64,000 bases of DNA from positions 310,001 to 374,000 of the forward strand of contig JAGNIU010000001.1 in the NCBI GenBank assembly GCA_018000995.1, read 5' to 3'. Below the pieces are notes generated by a model. It worked only from the letters and a program-made list of their open reading frames with translations, had not been told where the DNA came from and made no database searches. The DNA is from Bacteroidia bacterium (GTDB lineage: Bacteria > Bacteroidota > Bacteroidia > B-17B0 > Aurantibacillaceae). Of this stretch, positions 38,049 to 46,782 are shown one piece after another. Position 1 is the stretch's first letter. Each line of letters begins with the position of its first letter. Made by a program: the position numbers and the translations under genes.

Positions 38049-39605
38049 GTGAATAAACGTTTATCTATAAAATTTACAATTGTATTTTTGATTCTGAACT
38101 TCGCCTTTGGATGTTTACAAGCGCAATTTTATAATTTACCAAATGATTATTCTTATTCTTTACTTACCGAGAGAACATTAGCAGAAAAAGATTCGTCTAT
38201 TCACTCTTCTGTAAAACCCTACATTCATTTCTTCTCAAACAAGTACAAACACGTTGCCGATAGTTTTAGAGTTTTCAAATTTATTACCGAAGATCCGTTA
38301 CTAGATAAAGTTTTTTTCGACCACTTAATTCACATCAAATCGCGCAACAAAAAATATACTTTAATAGTTGATCCCCTACTTAATTTTGAATTTGGCAGAG
38401 ATGCCGAAGACACTTTACAGAGGAGTTTATATTCTAACACGCGTGGTTTTATTGCAAGTGGCTCTATTGGAAAAGATTTTTATTTTGAAACTATGTTGTC
38501 TGAAACACAATCTGTTTTTCCAAATTACCTTGAAACTTATAGCAGAGGTAGTGGCATTGTGCCGGGACAAGGACGCTGGAAAACATTTAAAACGCGGGGA
38601 TTTGACTACGCTTTTTCTTCAGGATTTTTTTCTTGGCAGGCTACTAAAAATATTAATATTCAGGCCGGACATGGCAAACAAAAAATCGGACAAGGTTATC
38701 GTTCTCTCTTTTTAAGTGACAACTCTTTCAACTATCCTTATGCACGAATTACACAACAATGGTTTAAAGGAAGATTGCAATACACCAATATTTATGCCTC
38801 GTTCATGAACATGACTTCTGCCAGCGAAAAAATTGTTCCAAACACTGAACGTTTGTTTCAGAAAAAAGCAGCTTCGTTTCAGCACTTGAGTTTAAACTTC
38901 ACCAAGTGGTTAAATCTTGGGTTCTTTCAAGGTTTAATGTGGCAAGTGGGTGACAAAAACAATGTTCAGCATTTCGAGTGGCAATATTTTAACCCCGTCA
39001 TTTATACCAACCTTGGCTCTTATGGTTTAAATAACCGAAACAATATTTTAATTGGGTCTGAATTAAATTTAAAAATTACAAAACGAATTAGTTTATATGG
39101 ACAGCTAATTGCCGACGATTTAAGCAACACCAGGAAAGTTGGAAACGGCATTGGCTACCAAGCGGGTTTAAAATACTTCGATGCGTTTAAAGTCAAAAAT
39201 TTATTTTTACAAGCCGAGTATAATGATGTAAGTGAAAGTTGTTATACCAGTCCAATTACAGATACTTCTAACCAGTCTTATTCTCACTACAACCAAAACA
39301 TTGCTTACACACCAGGATATGGAAAGGAAATTGTCGCAATTGTTGATTATAAGCTTCGTCGCTGGACCCTTAACGCGCGCTACAATTACCAGTACTATAC
39401 CGTTCTTAATTATGCCCTATATACTAACCAACATATTAATTTAAGACTGGGATATACCATTAATCCCTCATATAACATGAATATTAGTTTAGGTTTATTA
39501 TACCGGTCTCAGGATTATTTTGGATTTAATGCTTCCAATAACAAAACAGCTTACGTATATTTAAGTTTTAAAACCAGTTTATTTAACAACTACTACGATT
39601 TTTAA
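38049..39605 (+). CDS. Wzi/RemB-like outer-membrane barrel protein, copy 1
   Basis: A 518-residue exported protein with a GTG start and a signal peptide (FTIVFLILNFAFGCLQAQ). The middle carries GKQKIGQGYRSLFLSDNSFN and YPYARITQQWF, the motif of Wzi-type capsule-assembly barrels and the gliding-associated RemB family. The C-terminal half is strand-rich with aromatic ends (GYTINPSYNMNISLGLLYRS, SLFNNYYDF). Likely role: binding or assembling surface polysaccharide at the outer membrane. Its stop directly abuts the next ATG, and a paralogue follows that gene. Confidence 0.82.
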   Translation: MNKRLSIKFTIVFLILNFAFGCLQAQFYNLPNDYSYSLLTERTLAEKDSSIHSSVKPYIHFFSNKYKHVADSFRVFKFITEDPLLDKVFFDHLIHIKSRNKKYTLIVDPLLNFEFGRDAEDTLQRSLYSNTRGFIASGSIGKDFYFETMLSETQSVFPNYLETYSRGSGIVPGQGRWKTFKTRGFDYAFSSGFFSWQATKNINIQAGHGKQKIGQGYRSLFLSDNSFNYPYARITQQWFKGRLQYTNIYASFMNMTSASEKIVPNTERLFQKKAASFQHLSLNFTKWLNLGFFQGLMWQVGDKNNVQHFEWQYFNPVIYTNLGSYGLNNRNNILIGSELNLKITKRISLYGQLIADDLSNTRKVGNGIGYQAGLKYFDAFKVKNLFLQAEYNDVSESCYTSPITDTSNQSYSHYNQNIAYTPGYGKEIVAIVDYKLRRWTLNARYNYQYYTVLNYALYTNQHINLRLGYTINPSYNMNISLGLLYRSQDYFGFNASNNKTAYVYLSFKTSLFNNYYDF

Positions 39606-40694
39606 ATGGAACTTTTAATTTTAGTTTTTATAACCTCTTTTGTTGTAGTGCTCTACTCTACCCCGGCGCTAATTAAAGTGGCTATACTTAAAAATCTAAT
39701 CGACCTTCCATCAGAAGAACGTAAAATACACAAACGCGCCATTCCAACCATTGGTGGAATTATTATTTATGCCGCCACATTGTTTTCATTTTCGCTTTGG
39801 TATAACATTGAAGAGCTTCATGAATATTCTCTTATTTACGAATCTGTAAAAGAGTTTCAAATTTTAATTGCTACGAGTTTGGTATTATTTTTTGTTGGTG
39901 TAAAAGATGATATTATTGGTACAGCTCCCGTAAAAAAACTTTTTGCACATGTAGTTGTTGGGCTTATTCTAATTTTAATGGGAAGCATAAAAATAACAGG
40001 GCTACATGGCGTGTTTGGTATTGAACAAATTCCGGACTGGGGAAGTATATTTTTATCACTCTTCACTTACATTGTTGTAGTTAACGCTATGAATTTAATT
40101 GATGGGGTTGATGGCTTGGCTGCCGGCGTTGGATTTTTAGCTGCCACTTTTTTTGGTACTTGGTTTGTATTTGCAAACGAATATACTCTGGCCTCTTTAT
40201 CGTTCGCATTAGCAGGTTCTTTACTTGGATTTTTAGTTTTTAATTTTTCGCCTGCCAAAATATTTATGGGCGACTCCGGCTCCTTAATAATTGGAATGTT
40301 TATTTACGTATTAAGCGCAGAGTTAATTGAATATCCTGCCGATCGTTTGGATGCGTTTTGGGTTAATGTTTCAAATCCTGTTTTTGCAATTGCGGCTTTA
40401 ATCTATCCTTTAACTGATACGCTTCGTGTGTTTATTATCCGTGCTGTAAAAGGGCAATCTCCTTTTTCGGCCGACAGAAGCCACTTACATCACCGTTTAA
40501 TTGATTGTGGTTATTCTCACGCGAAAACCGCCATCATTATTTATCTATTTACATTAATTACGGTTGGCGTTTCACTTTTAAGTTATTACATAAATACCAG
40601 TTTAGCCTTACTAACTGTTATGGCTTGCAGCGGGATATTTATTCTGTGGGTGTTAGCAGCACATAAAGTAAAATCCAATAAAGTTGAACAATAA
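39606..40694 (+). CDS. WecA/MraY-type polyprenyl-phosphate glycosyl-1-phosphate transferase
   Basis: A 362-residue polytopic membrane enzyme (about ten helices) that attaches the first sugar phosphate, usually GlcNAc-1-P, to undecaprenyl phosphate. Motifs are RKIHKRAIPTIGGIIIY, the metal-binding VGVKDDIIG, NAMNLIDGVDGLAAG, FNFSPAKIFMGDSGSL and the substrate-recognition SADRSHLHHRLIDCG. The HHRLI-type loop places it with the WecA/TagO branch rather than MraY. It is cotranscribed with gmd, fcl and the two barrel genes and overlaps the second by 11 nt, so it probably initiates the glycan those barrels handle. Confidence 0.92.
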   Translation: MELLILVFITSFVVVLYSTPALIKVAILKNLIDLPSEERKIHKRAIPTIGGIIIYAATLFSFSLWYNIEELHEYSLIYESVKEFQILIATSLVLFFVGVKDDIIGTAPVKKLFAHVVVGLILILMGSIKITGLHGVFGIEQIPDWGSIFLSLFTYIVVVNAMNLIDGVDGLAAGVGFLAATFFGTWFVFANEYTLASLSFALAGSLLGFLVFNFSPAKIFMGDSGSLIIGMFIYVLSAELIEYPADRLDAFWVNVSNPVFAIAALIYPLTDTLRVFIIRAVKGQSPFSADRSHLHHRLIDCGYSHAKTAIIIYLFTLITVGVSLLSYYINTSLALLTVMACSGIFILWVLAAHKVKSNKVEQ

Positions 40695-42282
40695 ACATTG
40701 CTTTATACTCGTTTTTGTTTTATTCATTTTTGTACGTGGCTTAACACAGTATAATCCTTTAGCACAAAATATTTTCCTGAATCAAGAAACACAACAAGTT
40801 ATTGATGAATGGAATATTAAATCTCCCTCCGTAGATTTTCATAGTAGTTTCAGGCCCTACCTCAGCTCTACTTTGAAAGACTTCAATGACACTTGTGTTT
40901 CGTACAGACACTATCTTATTAAAAACTTTTTCTTAAGTAAAACATTAAATGAAGGTCCACAAAAAAGAAATCAATTCAACTTTCAAATTTTACCTATAGT
41001 TGATTTACAAACCGGCTTTGATGTGTTAGAAAATAAAAACGTTAATGAGCTAAGCGGTGGCTTACACGCCAAATTAAACATCAACGATGATTTCACTTTA
41101 GTAGGAACCGCTTTAGCAGGAAATGTTACATACCCTTACTTTACTAATAGTTTTGTGAAAGATAAAATGCTCATTCCGGGCTTAGGCATGGCTTATAAAT
41201 CAGGAGGTAATTCTTATGCTTATTCTAATTTTTCAGGATACGCCTCTTATTCTCCCAACAAAATATTTAATTTGCAATTAGGCAACGGTAAACATTTTTT
41301 AGGTGATGGTTATCGTTCGTTATTACTATCTGATGCTGCCAACAACTACCCTTACTTCCGCATTAACGCAAACGTTTGGAATATACAATACAGCGTTTGG
41401 TATACTTGGATGAAAGATTTAACTAATTCGGGAGGAATAAAAAATAAATTTCAGGATAAATATGCAACCATGCATTATTTAAGTTGGAACATTATTAAGG
41501 AAGTTAATTTCTCGCTTTTCGAAAATGTAATTTGGCAGGGCACAGACACCAATCGCGCCAGAGGTTTTGATCCTAATTATTTGAATCCAATTGTGTTTTA
41601 CCGTCCGCAAGAATATTCTGTTGGCTCACCTGATAATGCTTTTATCGGCGCAAACCTTTCTATTAAATTATTTTCGTGTTTAAAGGTGTACGGACAATTA
41701 GCGCTGGATGAATTTTTCTTAAAAGAAATTCGTGCGCGCAAAGGATGGTGGGCTAACAAACAAGGTTGGCAAGTGGGTTTAAAATATGTGAATGCATTTA
41801 AAGTTAAAGGGCTAACCATTCAAGCTGAGTACAATGAGGTGCGGCCATACACTTATTCACACGGCTCAGTTCCTCAAAATTACGCACATTACGGTCAGCC
41901 CCTTGCTCATCCTTTTGGCGCTAACTTTAAAGAGTACTTAGGTTTTCTTTCTTACAGAAAAGGCAGATTTATGATTAGCGCTCAGGGTATTTATTCTACA
42001 ATGGGAGTTGATAGTACTAATTCGAACGTGGGACAAAACATTTTTGCGTCATATACAACTCGGCCTTATGAATACGGACATAAAACCGGCCAGGGCGTGA
42101 AAACCACTTTTATGCAAAGTGATTTACGTTTAACTTATTTTTTAGTGCCTCAAATGAATTTACGAATAGAATTAGGTTATATTCAGAGAAGTCAAACGGA
42201 CGCCAGAGGATACGAATTGCAAAACCCTTACATTTATTTTGGATTAAAAACCAGCTTCTGGAATTTCTACCGCGATTTCTAG
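40684..42282 (+). CDS. Wzi/RemB-like outer-membrane barrel protein, copy 2
   Basis: A 532-residue paralogue of the gene at 38049. The shared motif reads GNGKHFLGDGYRSLLLSDAA then NNYPYFRINANVW, and both end in a strand followed by F-Y-D/R-D-F. It has a TTG start and a signal sequence ending near GLTQ. Middle segments align (KYVNAFKVKGLTIQAEYNEV here, KYFDAFKVKNLFLQAEYNDV in copy 1). The overlap with the transferase gene points to coupled expression. It converges on recO with a 4-nt overlap. Confidence 0.82.
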   Translation: MNNKHCFILVFVLFIFVRGLTQYNPLAQNIFLNQETQQVIDEWNIKSPSVDFHSSFRPYLSSTLKDFNDTCVSYRHYLIKNFFLSKTLNEGPQKRNQFNFQILPIVDLQTGFDVLENKNVNELSGGLHAKLNINDDFTLVGTALAGNVTYPYFTNSFVKDKMLIPGLGMAYKSGGNSYAYSNFSGYASYSPNKIFNLQLGNGKHFLGDGYRSLLLSDAANNYPYFRINANVWNIQYSVWYTWMKDLTNSGGIKNKFQDKYATMHYLSWNIIKEVNFSLFENVIWQGTDTNRARGFDPNYLNPIVFYRPQEYSVGSPDNAFIGANLSIKLFSCLKVYGQLALDEFFLKEIRARKGWWANKQGWQVGLKYVNAFKVKGLTIQAEYNEVRPYTYSHGSVPQNYAHYGQPLAHPFGANFKEYLGFLSYRKGRFMISAQGIYSTMGVDSTNSNVGQNIFASYTTRPYEYGHKTGQGVKTTFMQSDLRLTYFLVPQMNLRIELGYIQRSQTDARGYELQNPYIYFGLKTSFWNFYRDF

Positions 42283-42995
42283 TTAAATAATTCCTTTAAG
42301 ATGGCGTACGATTTTAATTCGTTGAATCCTGCCACATGCATTTTATAATACGCCAATAAACACTCTAACAATTCATTTCTTTCTAATCGACTCATTGGTT
42401 TTCCCAACAAATTGGCATCGAACATTTTTAGAAAGTGTTGTGATTGAAGTTTATCAAATCCCAAAGGAAAACCTAATGACGAAGGAGTAAATTTTCCTTC
42501 ACGCGTATCAAAATAAATATTGTGCGGGTCAAAATTATTGTGCGGTTCAAATCCTAAAAATTTACTTAGCTCAAACAAAAAACAAATGTGAAAATTGTTA
42601 TAATCTTCATCTGATTCATTAAACCATTTGTACGACGAAGTAATAAAATCGAATAACTCTTCGTTAGGGTGTTGTTCTTTAATACATTTAATTAACACCT
42701 CATTCAAAAATTGGGCAACAGCCAATTTGTTAAAATTTTTACTTACATCATCACAAACATAAAGTATGTTGGCTTCCGTGAGTTGCTGAACTTCTCTGTT
42801 CACTTTCAAGTTAAAACTTAATTCTACTAACTGTAATGGTAAAGTGCTTGCCGATTTAATTTTTGCAGTTGGCGATTTGCTGGCAATTGCACTAAACGTA
42901 ACAAGACCTTGCTGCTTAGTAAAAGCTTTAAGAATTAATTTTTTATCGCCGTACTTTATGTTTTGTAGAATTATGCCTTCGGTTTTAACCAGCAT
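42279..42995 (-). CDS. recO: DNA repair protein RecO
   Basis: A 238-residue RecO, a mediator in the RecFOR pathway that helps load RecA on gapped DNA. The N-terminal OB-fold begins MLVKTEGIILQNIKYGDKKL and continues with FTKQQGLVTFSAIASK. A helical domain follows (LNEVLIKCIKEQHPNEELFD, FELSKFLGFEPHNN). The zinc-finger cysteines of some RecO proteins are absent, as in other Bacteroidota members. It lies 1 nt after porZ. Confidence 0.92.
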   Translation of the reverse strand: MLVKTEGIILQNIKYGDKKLILKAFTKQQGLVTFSAIASKSPTAKIKSASTLPLQLVELSFNLKVNREVQQLTEANILYVCDDVSKNFNKLAVAQFLNEVLIKCIKEQHPNEELFDFITSSYKWFNESDEDYNNFHICFLFELSKFLGFEPHNNFDPHNIYFDTREGKFTPSSLGFPLGFDKLQSQHFLKMFDANLLGKPMSRLERNELLECLLAYYKMHVAGFNELKSYAILKELFN

Positions 42996-42996
42996 A

Positions 42997-45366
42997 TTAA
43001 TTGAGCACTAATATTTTTGCAACTGCCGAAGTGCTGCCGTCAGAAAGCGCGCATGAAGCTAAATAAACACCGGGAGCAACTTTTTTTCCATTAATGTTTT
43101 TTAAGCCCCACTCTATTTGTCCGCCTTGCGATTTTGTTTCCCAAACCAGATTACCATTAATGTCTGTTATTTTTACAACCGATTCATCTATCAGTCCTCT
43201 AACATAAACATTACCTGTGTAGCCCGGCTTAACAGGATTTGGATAAGCGTGTACCTCCTTATACTCTTCTTCACCTTTTATAATCAAAGTGCGGTAAGAC
43301 TGCATTCCTTGATCGGAACCAATAAATACATCGCCCGTTGTTTCGTTATAAGCGATATCGTGAATTAAATTTGAGAATAGCGGACTGTTATCTTGTGTGA
43401 AATGATAAATCTCTTGCTGACCATCAGGTGAAAAACAATAAACACCGGAAGCTTCTGTTCCAATCCATTTACGGTTTGCGCCATCAACTGCAATGGCTGT
43501 TACTTTTTCGGTTTCTAATAATATTTGTACATGACCATCTTGTGTAATTAAGATTTGTTGTGCATCGTAATTTGATCCATTAAAAATATTTTCCGGATTA
43601 TAGTACACAGCGATTCCTTTTGATGTTCCAACCCAAATTTGTCCGTCCTTATCTTCAGCAATAGCAAAAACATAAGGGTCAGGTAATTTTCCTTGTCCTT
43701 CTGATAGAGTAAAGAATTTAAAGTTGCTTGAGTTTGGTGCGGCAAAATTTGTGTTTTTGTAAACAGCCAAACCGGCCGCTGTTTGATAATTCGTGCTATT
43801 ATGCATCCCAATAACACCAGCACTACGCGGGAACAAAACCCAAATCTGATTATTTTTATCAGCTAAAACCCGCCCAACAAAAGGTGTAATAGAAGAAAAA
43901 TTAAAATTCTGAAACGTGCCGTTAGTTTTTCTTACCGTTAAAAAATTCTGAACATCACTTCCGCCAATCCAAAGGTTTCCCGGTTCGTCCATCGATAAAC
44001 CCGCCACACGATGCCAATAAGCATAAGCAGATAAACTTGGTATACTTGCATTAACCCCATTATAAATTTTTACCAATTGTCCGTTATAATATTCACACAG
44101 TCCCTGAAACCAACTTCCTGACCAAAATCTTTTTGGATCTTTTCTGTCAATTATAGCATAGGTTTGATCGTACACCGTATCCACTACACTCTCTTTAATA
44201 TATTTCCACTCTGATTCCTCATACAGACTTAAGCCCTCTTTTGAATACTTCGGTGAGCCTGTCTCGTCAATTTTGGTCGGGGCAGTTAACACTTTACCGT
44301 CAAATGCATCAACTGTACTTACAAAATTACTGTGCGTTCCGTTGACTGAAATTTTAGTGTTACTGCTAAATGAAAATGCGCCGTTTGATCTTATAAATCC
44401 ATGTGCCAAATCTGCAATCCAGTATTCTGGTTTTGAAAAATCTACACTAACATCGCCCATATAAGAATATCCTAAATTTAAAGAGGGGTATGCAGAAATA
44501 TACATTATTCGCTGACCAAGGGAGTTGTATATTTCAAAACCACTTTGTTCGATGGTGGTGAAATAATTTCCGTTTGGAATTAATTTCCTTATGTAATATG
44601 GAAACGGTTTCATCAAATCTTTTTTCCAAGTTGTTCCGTCGTAACTATACAAGGTGTCTTTACCAAATGTTCCGTTGGCTGCCCAAGGAGAATAATTTGC
44701 CATTAACTTTGTGCCGAATCTAACTACACCGTTATAAGTTCCGACAGGAATGCCGCTTACAACACTCCAATTTTGAAAATTATTTAATAGCATTGAAGTG
44801 TTTGCTTTGTAAAGTCCGTTCGTGGTTGCTGCAACCAATGTGCTGTCGGTATACTCTATTTGGTATACGTTAATATAGGCACCGCCCGGACCAATATAAT
44901 AAGTGTCTTTTGTTTCAATTTTATCAGTATCAAAAACAACAATACCAAAACCACAAGCTAAATACGCAATGTTGTTTTTAAAAGTAACTTCATTAATGTT
45001 TTTTTTGCCGGTAATTGTTTTGCGTTTTATATCAGAGAAGTTTGTGATTACATCTCCTTTTAAAACATCTATGTTTGCGTTATTGTAAACGATTAGTAAT
45101 GTGCCGTTATAGGGATTATATCTTAATAGTGTAATACCAATATCAGATAAGCCATTTATTTTACTCACTAGTTCAGTTGAGCCGTCAGAAATTGTATACT
45201 TAATTAAGCCGGTTCCGTTGGATGCATAAACCACATCGCCAACTTTTGCAACTGTATTACAAGAATTGTAACTAAGATGGTCTTTCCATTCGCCTACCTT
45301 AACCTGAGCCATTCCGACTAAGGTTATTAAAACAAAAAGTAAGGCTATTTGTCTCTTTCTATTCAT
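42997..45366 (-). CDS. porZ: PorZ-like type IX secretion surface protein
   Basis: A 789-residue exported protein. A signal peptide (RQIALLFVLITLVGMAQ) precedes VGEWKDHLSYNSCNTVAKVG, which opens the first of two beta-propellers. Propeller signatures include NLWIGGSDVQNFLTV, DKDGQIWVGTSKGIAVYYNP and GANRKWIGTEASGVYCF. The last ~80 residues (YPNPVKPGYTGNVYVRG, ITDINGNLVWETKS, VAPGVYLASC) form a type A sorting domain. Two propellers plus a C-terminal domain at ~780 residues match PorZ, a part of the surface attachment complex that delivers anionic LPS to type IX cargo in Porphyromonas. The porZ-recO adjacency also fits what I know of this phylum. Confidence 0.85.
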   Translation of the reverse strand: MNRKRQIALLFVLITLVGMAQVKVGEWKDHLSYNSCNTVAKVGDVVYASNGTGLIKYTISDGSTELVSKINGLSDIGITLLRYNPYNGTLLIVYNNANIDVLKGDVITNFSDIKRKTITGKKNINEVTFKNNIAYLACGFGIVVFDTDKIETKDTYYIGPGGAYINVYQIEYTDSTLVAATTNGLYKANTSMLLNNFQNWSVVSGIPVGTYNGVVRFGTKLMANYSPWAANGTFGKDTLYSYDGTTWKKDLMKPFPYYIRKLIPNGNYFTTIEQSGFEIYNSLGQRIMYISAYPSLNLGYSYMGDVSVDFSKPEYWIADLAHGFIRSNGAFSFSSNTKISVNGTHSNFVSTVDAFDGKVLTAPTKIDETGSPKYSKEGLSLYEESEWKYIKESVVDTVYDQTYAIIDRKDPKRFWSGSWFQGLCEYYNGQLVKIYNGVNASIPSLSAYAYWHRVAGLSMDEPGNLWIGGSDVQNFLTVRKTNGTFQNFNFSSITPFVGRVLADKNNQIWVLFPRSAGVIGMHNSTNYQTAAGLAVYKNTNFAAPNSSNFKFFTLSEGQGKLPDPYVFAIAEDKDGQIWVGTSKGIAVYYNPENIFNGSNYDAQQILITQDGHVQILLETEKVTAIAVDGANRKWIGTEASGVYCFSPDGQQEIYHFTQDNSPLFSNLIHDIAYNETTGDVFIGSDQGMQSYRTLIIKGEEEYKEVHAYPNPVKPGYTGNVYVRGLIDESVVKITDINGNLVWETKSQGGQIEWGLKNINGKKVAPGVYLASCALSDGSTSAVAKILVLN

Positions 45367-45423
45367 TATAATCTTTAACGCAAAAAGGATAAATTTATTA
45401 TAAATCTAAATAAATAATTGGAT

Positions 45424-45431
45424 TATCTTTG
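45424..45431 (+). promoter_or_regulatory. -7 promoter box of tRNA-Arg
   Basis: TATCTTTG is an exact TAnnTTTG match and lies 10 nt upstream of the mature tRNA-Arg 5' end. No clear -33 TTG is present. Confidence 0.55.
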
Positions 45432-45441
45432 CCCGCAGCAA

Positions 45442-45516
45442 GGCTCTGTAGTTCAATGGATAGAATGGGAGTTTCCGGAACTCTTGATATAGGTTCGATT
45501 CCTATCAGAGCTACCA
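45442..45516 (+). tRNA. tRNA-Arg (anticodon CCG)
   Basis: The cloverleaf can be drawn by hand. The acceptor GGCTCTG pairs with CAGAGCT (one G-U pair). The D-arm contains AGTTCAATGGATAGAAT. The anticodon arm has loop TTCCGGA with anticodon CCG. The T-arm is ATAGGTTCGATTCCTAT. The discriminator is A, followed by an encoded CCA (45514-45516). It reads CGG arginine codons. Confidence 0.93.
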
Positions 45517-45521
45517 TAATG

Positions 45522-45554
45522 AAAAGCCCGATAATCTCGCGGCTTTTTGTTTTT
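45522..45554 (+). terminator. Terminator after tRNA-Arg
   Basis: AAAAGCC pairs with GGCTTTT (inner pairs CGA/TCG with a bulge) and is followed by T-rich sequence, starting 5 nt after the tRNA CCA. Confidence 0.75.
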
Positions 45555-45674
45555 AAGAGTCGTTCCGGGCAATTCCTGCTCTTATTTGAGTGAAAATCGT
45601 GAAATAACACATAAAACGGCTCCGGTTTCTTCCTTTAGATTAGGCTCAAAAGTCTCAAATTTTGTGCTTTTCTG

Positions 45675-45705
45675 TTGCTTATTTCCAAAATACATAGTAA
45701 TATTG
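45675..45705 (+). promoter_or_regulatory. Promoter of tRNA-Asn
   Basis: TTG (45675-45677), a 20-nt spacer and TAATATTG (45698-45705, 7/8 to TAnnTTTG) give the two-part Bacteroidota promoter, 20 nt upstream of the tRNA. Confidence 0.6.
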
Positions 45706-45725
45706 CACCCCCAGTTTGGGAATTT

Positions 45726-45799
45726 TCCTTCTTAGCTCAGCTGGTTAGAGCACGTGACTGTTAATCACGGGGTCCCTGGTTCGAGCCCAGGAGAAGGAG
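45726..45799 (+). tRNA. tRNA-Asn (anticodon GTT)
   Basis: The acceptor TCCTTCT pairs perfectly with AGAAGGA. The D-arm is AGCTCAGCTGGTTAGAGC, the anticodon loop CTGTTAA gives GTT, and the T-arm is CCTGGTTCGAGCCCAGG. The discriminator is G at 45799. The CCA end is not encoded, unlike in the neighbouring tRNA-Arg. Confidence 0.95.
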
Positions 45800-45803
45800 C
45801 AAA

Positions 45804-45838
45804 AAGAGGATGTAAGAAATTGCATCCTCTTATTTTTT
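45804..45838 (+). terminator. Terminator after tRNA-Asn
   Basis: Arms AAGAGGATG (45804-45812) and CATCCTCTT (45823-45831) with a 10-nt loop are followed by ATTTTTT. It separates the tRNA from the kinase gene. Confidence 0.88.
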
Positions 45839-45858
45839 AAAAACAAAAATTATTAAAT

Positions 45859-46782
45859 ATGAGTTTATTAGTTGTAGGTACAGTTGCTTTTGATGCTATC
45901 GAAACCCCTTTCGGAAAAACAGATAAAATTGTAGGGGGCGCTGCTTCTTATATTGCTTTAGCTGCTTCTTATTTTCATAAAGACATTAGTTTGGTTTCAG
46001 TTGTTGGTGATGATTTTCCACAAGATTTTTTAAATATTTTGAAAGGAAAAGGCGCTAATTTAGATGGCTTACAAATTAAAAAAGGTGAAAAATCTTTTTT
46101 CTGGGCCGGTAAATATCATAACGATTTAAATAGCCGCGACACCTTAGAAACTCAATTAAATGTATTAGAAAAATTTGACCCTATTGTTCCTGAAAGTTCT
46201 AAATCGGTTGATTTTTTAATGTTAGGAAATTTAGTGCCTGCGGTGCAACAAAAAGTTATTTCTCAGTTAACTAAACGTCCTAAATTAATTGTATTAGACA
46301 CGATGAATTTTTGGATGGACATTGCCATGGATGATTTGAAAAAAACATTAACCATGGTTGATGTTTTAACAATCAATGATTCTGAAGCGCGTCAATTATC
46401 AGGCGAATATTCATTAGTAAAAGCAGCACAAAAAATTTTACAAATGGGGCCGAAAACTTTAGTGATTAAAAAAGGTGAGCACGGTGCTTTATTATTTAAT
46501 AAAGACGAAGTGTTTTTTGCGCCTGCGCTTCCTTTAGAAGATGTTTATGATCCAACCGGTGCCGGTGATAGTTTTGCAGGTGGTTTTATTGGTTACTTAG
46601 CTAAAACAAAAGATATCTCTTTCGAAAACATGAAACGCGCTATTATTTTTGGTAGCGCTATGGCAAGTTTTACTGTAGAAAAATTCGGAACTGAGCGTTT
46701 AATTAATTTATCACAAAACGATATTGAAGAACGCGTACAAGAGTTTGTTGAATTAGTTCAGTTCGATATTTCTTTAGTTTAG
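45859..46782 (+). CDS. PfkB-family carbohydrate/nucleoside kinase
   Basis: A 307-residue ribokinase-fold enzyme. The N-terminal strand LLVVGTVAFDAIETPFG is followed by VGGAASYIALAASYF, whose G-G substrate motif is conserved. The C-terminal signature DPTGAGDSFAGGFIGYLA holds the catalytic Asp and anion hole. TLVIKKGEHGALLF is typical of the family. The substrate (ribose, fructose, adenosine or another) cannot be assigned. It follows the tRNA-Asn terminator closely and converges on a type IX cargo gene with a 4-nt overlap. Confidence 0.92.
   Translation: MSLLVVGTVAFDAIETPFGKTDKIVGGAASYIALAASYFHKDISLVSVVGDDFPQDFLNILKGKGANLDGLQIKKGEKSFFWAGKYHNDLNSRDTLETQLNVLEKFDPIVPESSKSVDFLMLGNLVPAVQQKVISQLTKRPKLIVLDTMNFWMDIAMDDLKKTLTMVDVLTINDSEARQLSGEYSLVKAAQKILQMGPKTLVIKKGEHGALLFNKDEVFFAPALPLEDVYDPTGAGDSFAGGFIGYLAKTKDISFENMKRAIIFGSAMASFTVEKFGTERLINLSQNDIEERVQEFVELVQFDISLV

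Noticed and set aside
45398-45735. Short open frames covering the tRNA region
   Set aside because: They run across tRNA-Arg and its terminator, so they are not protein genes.
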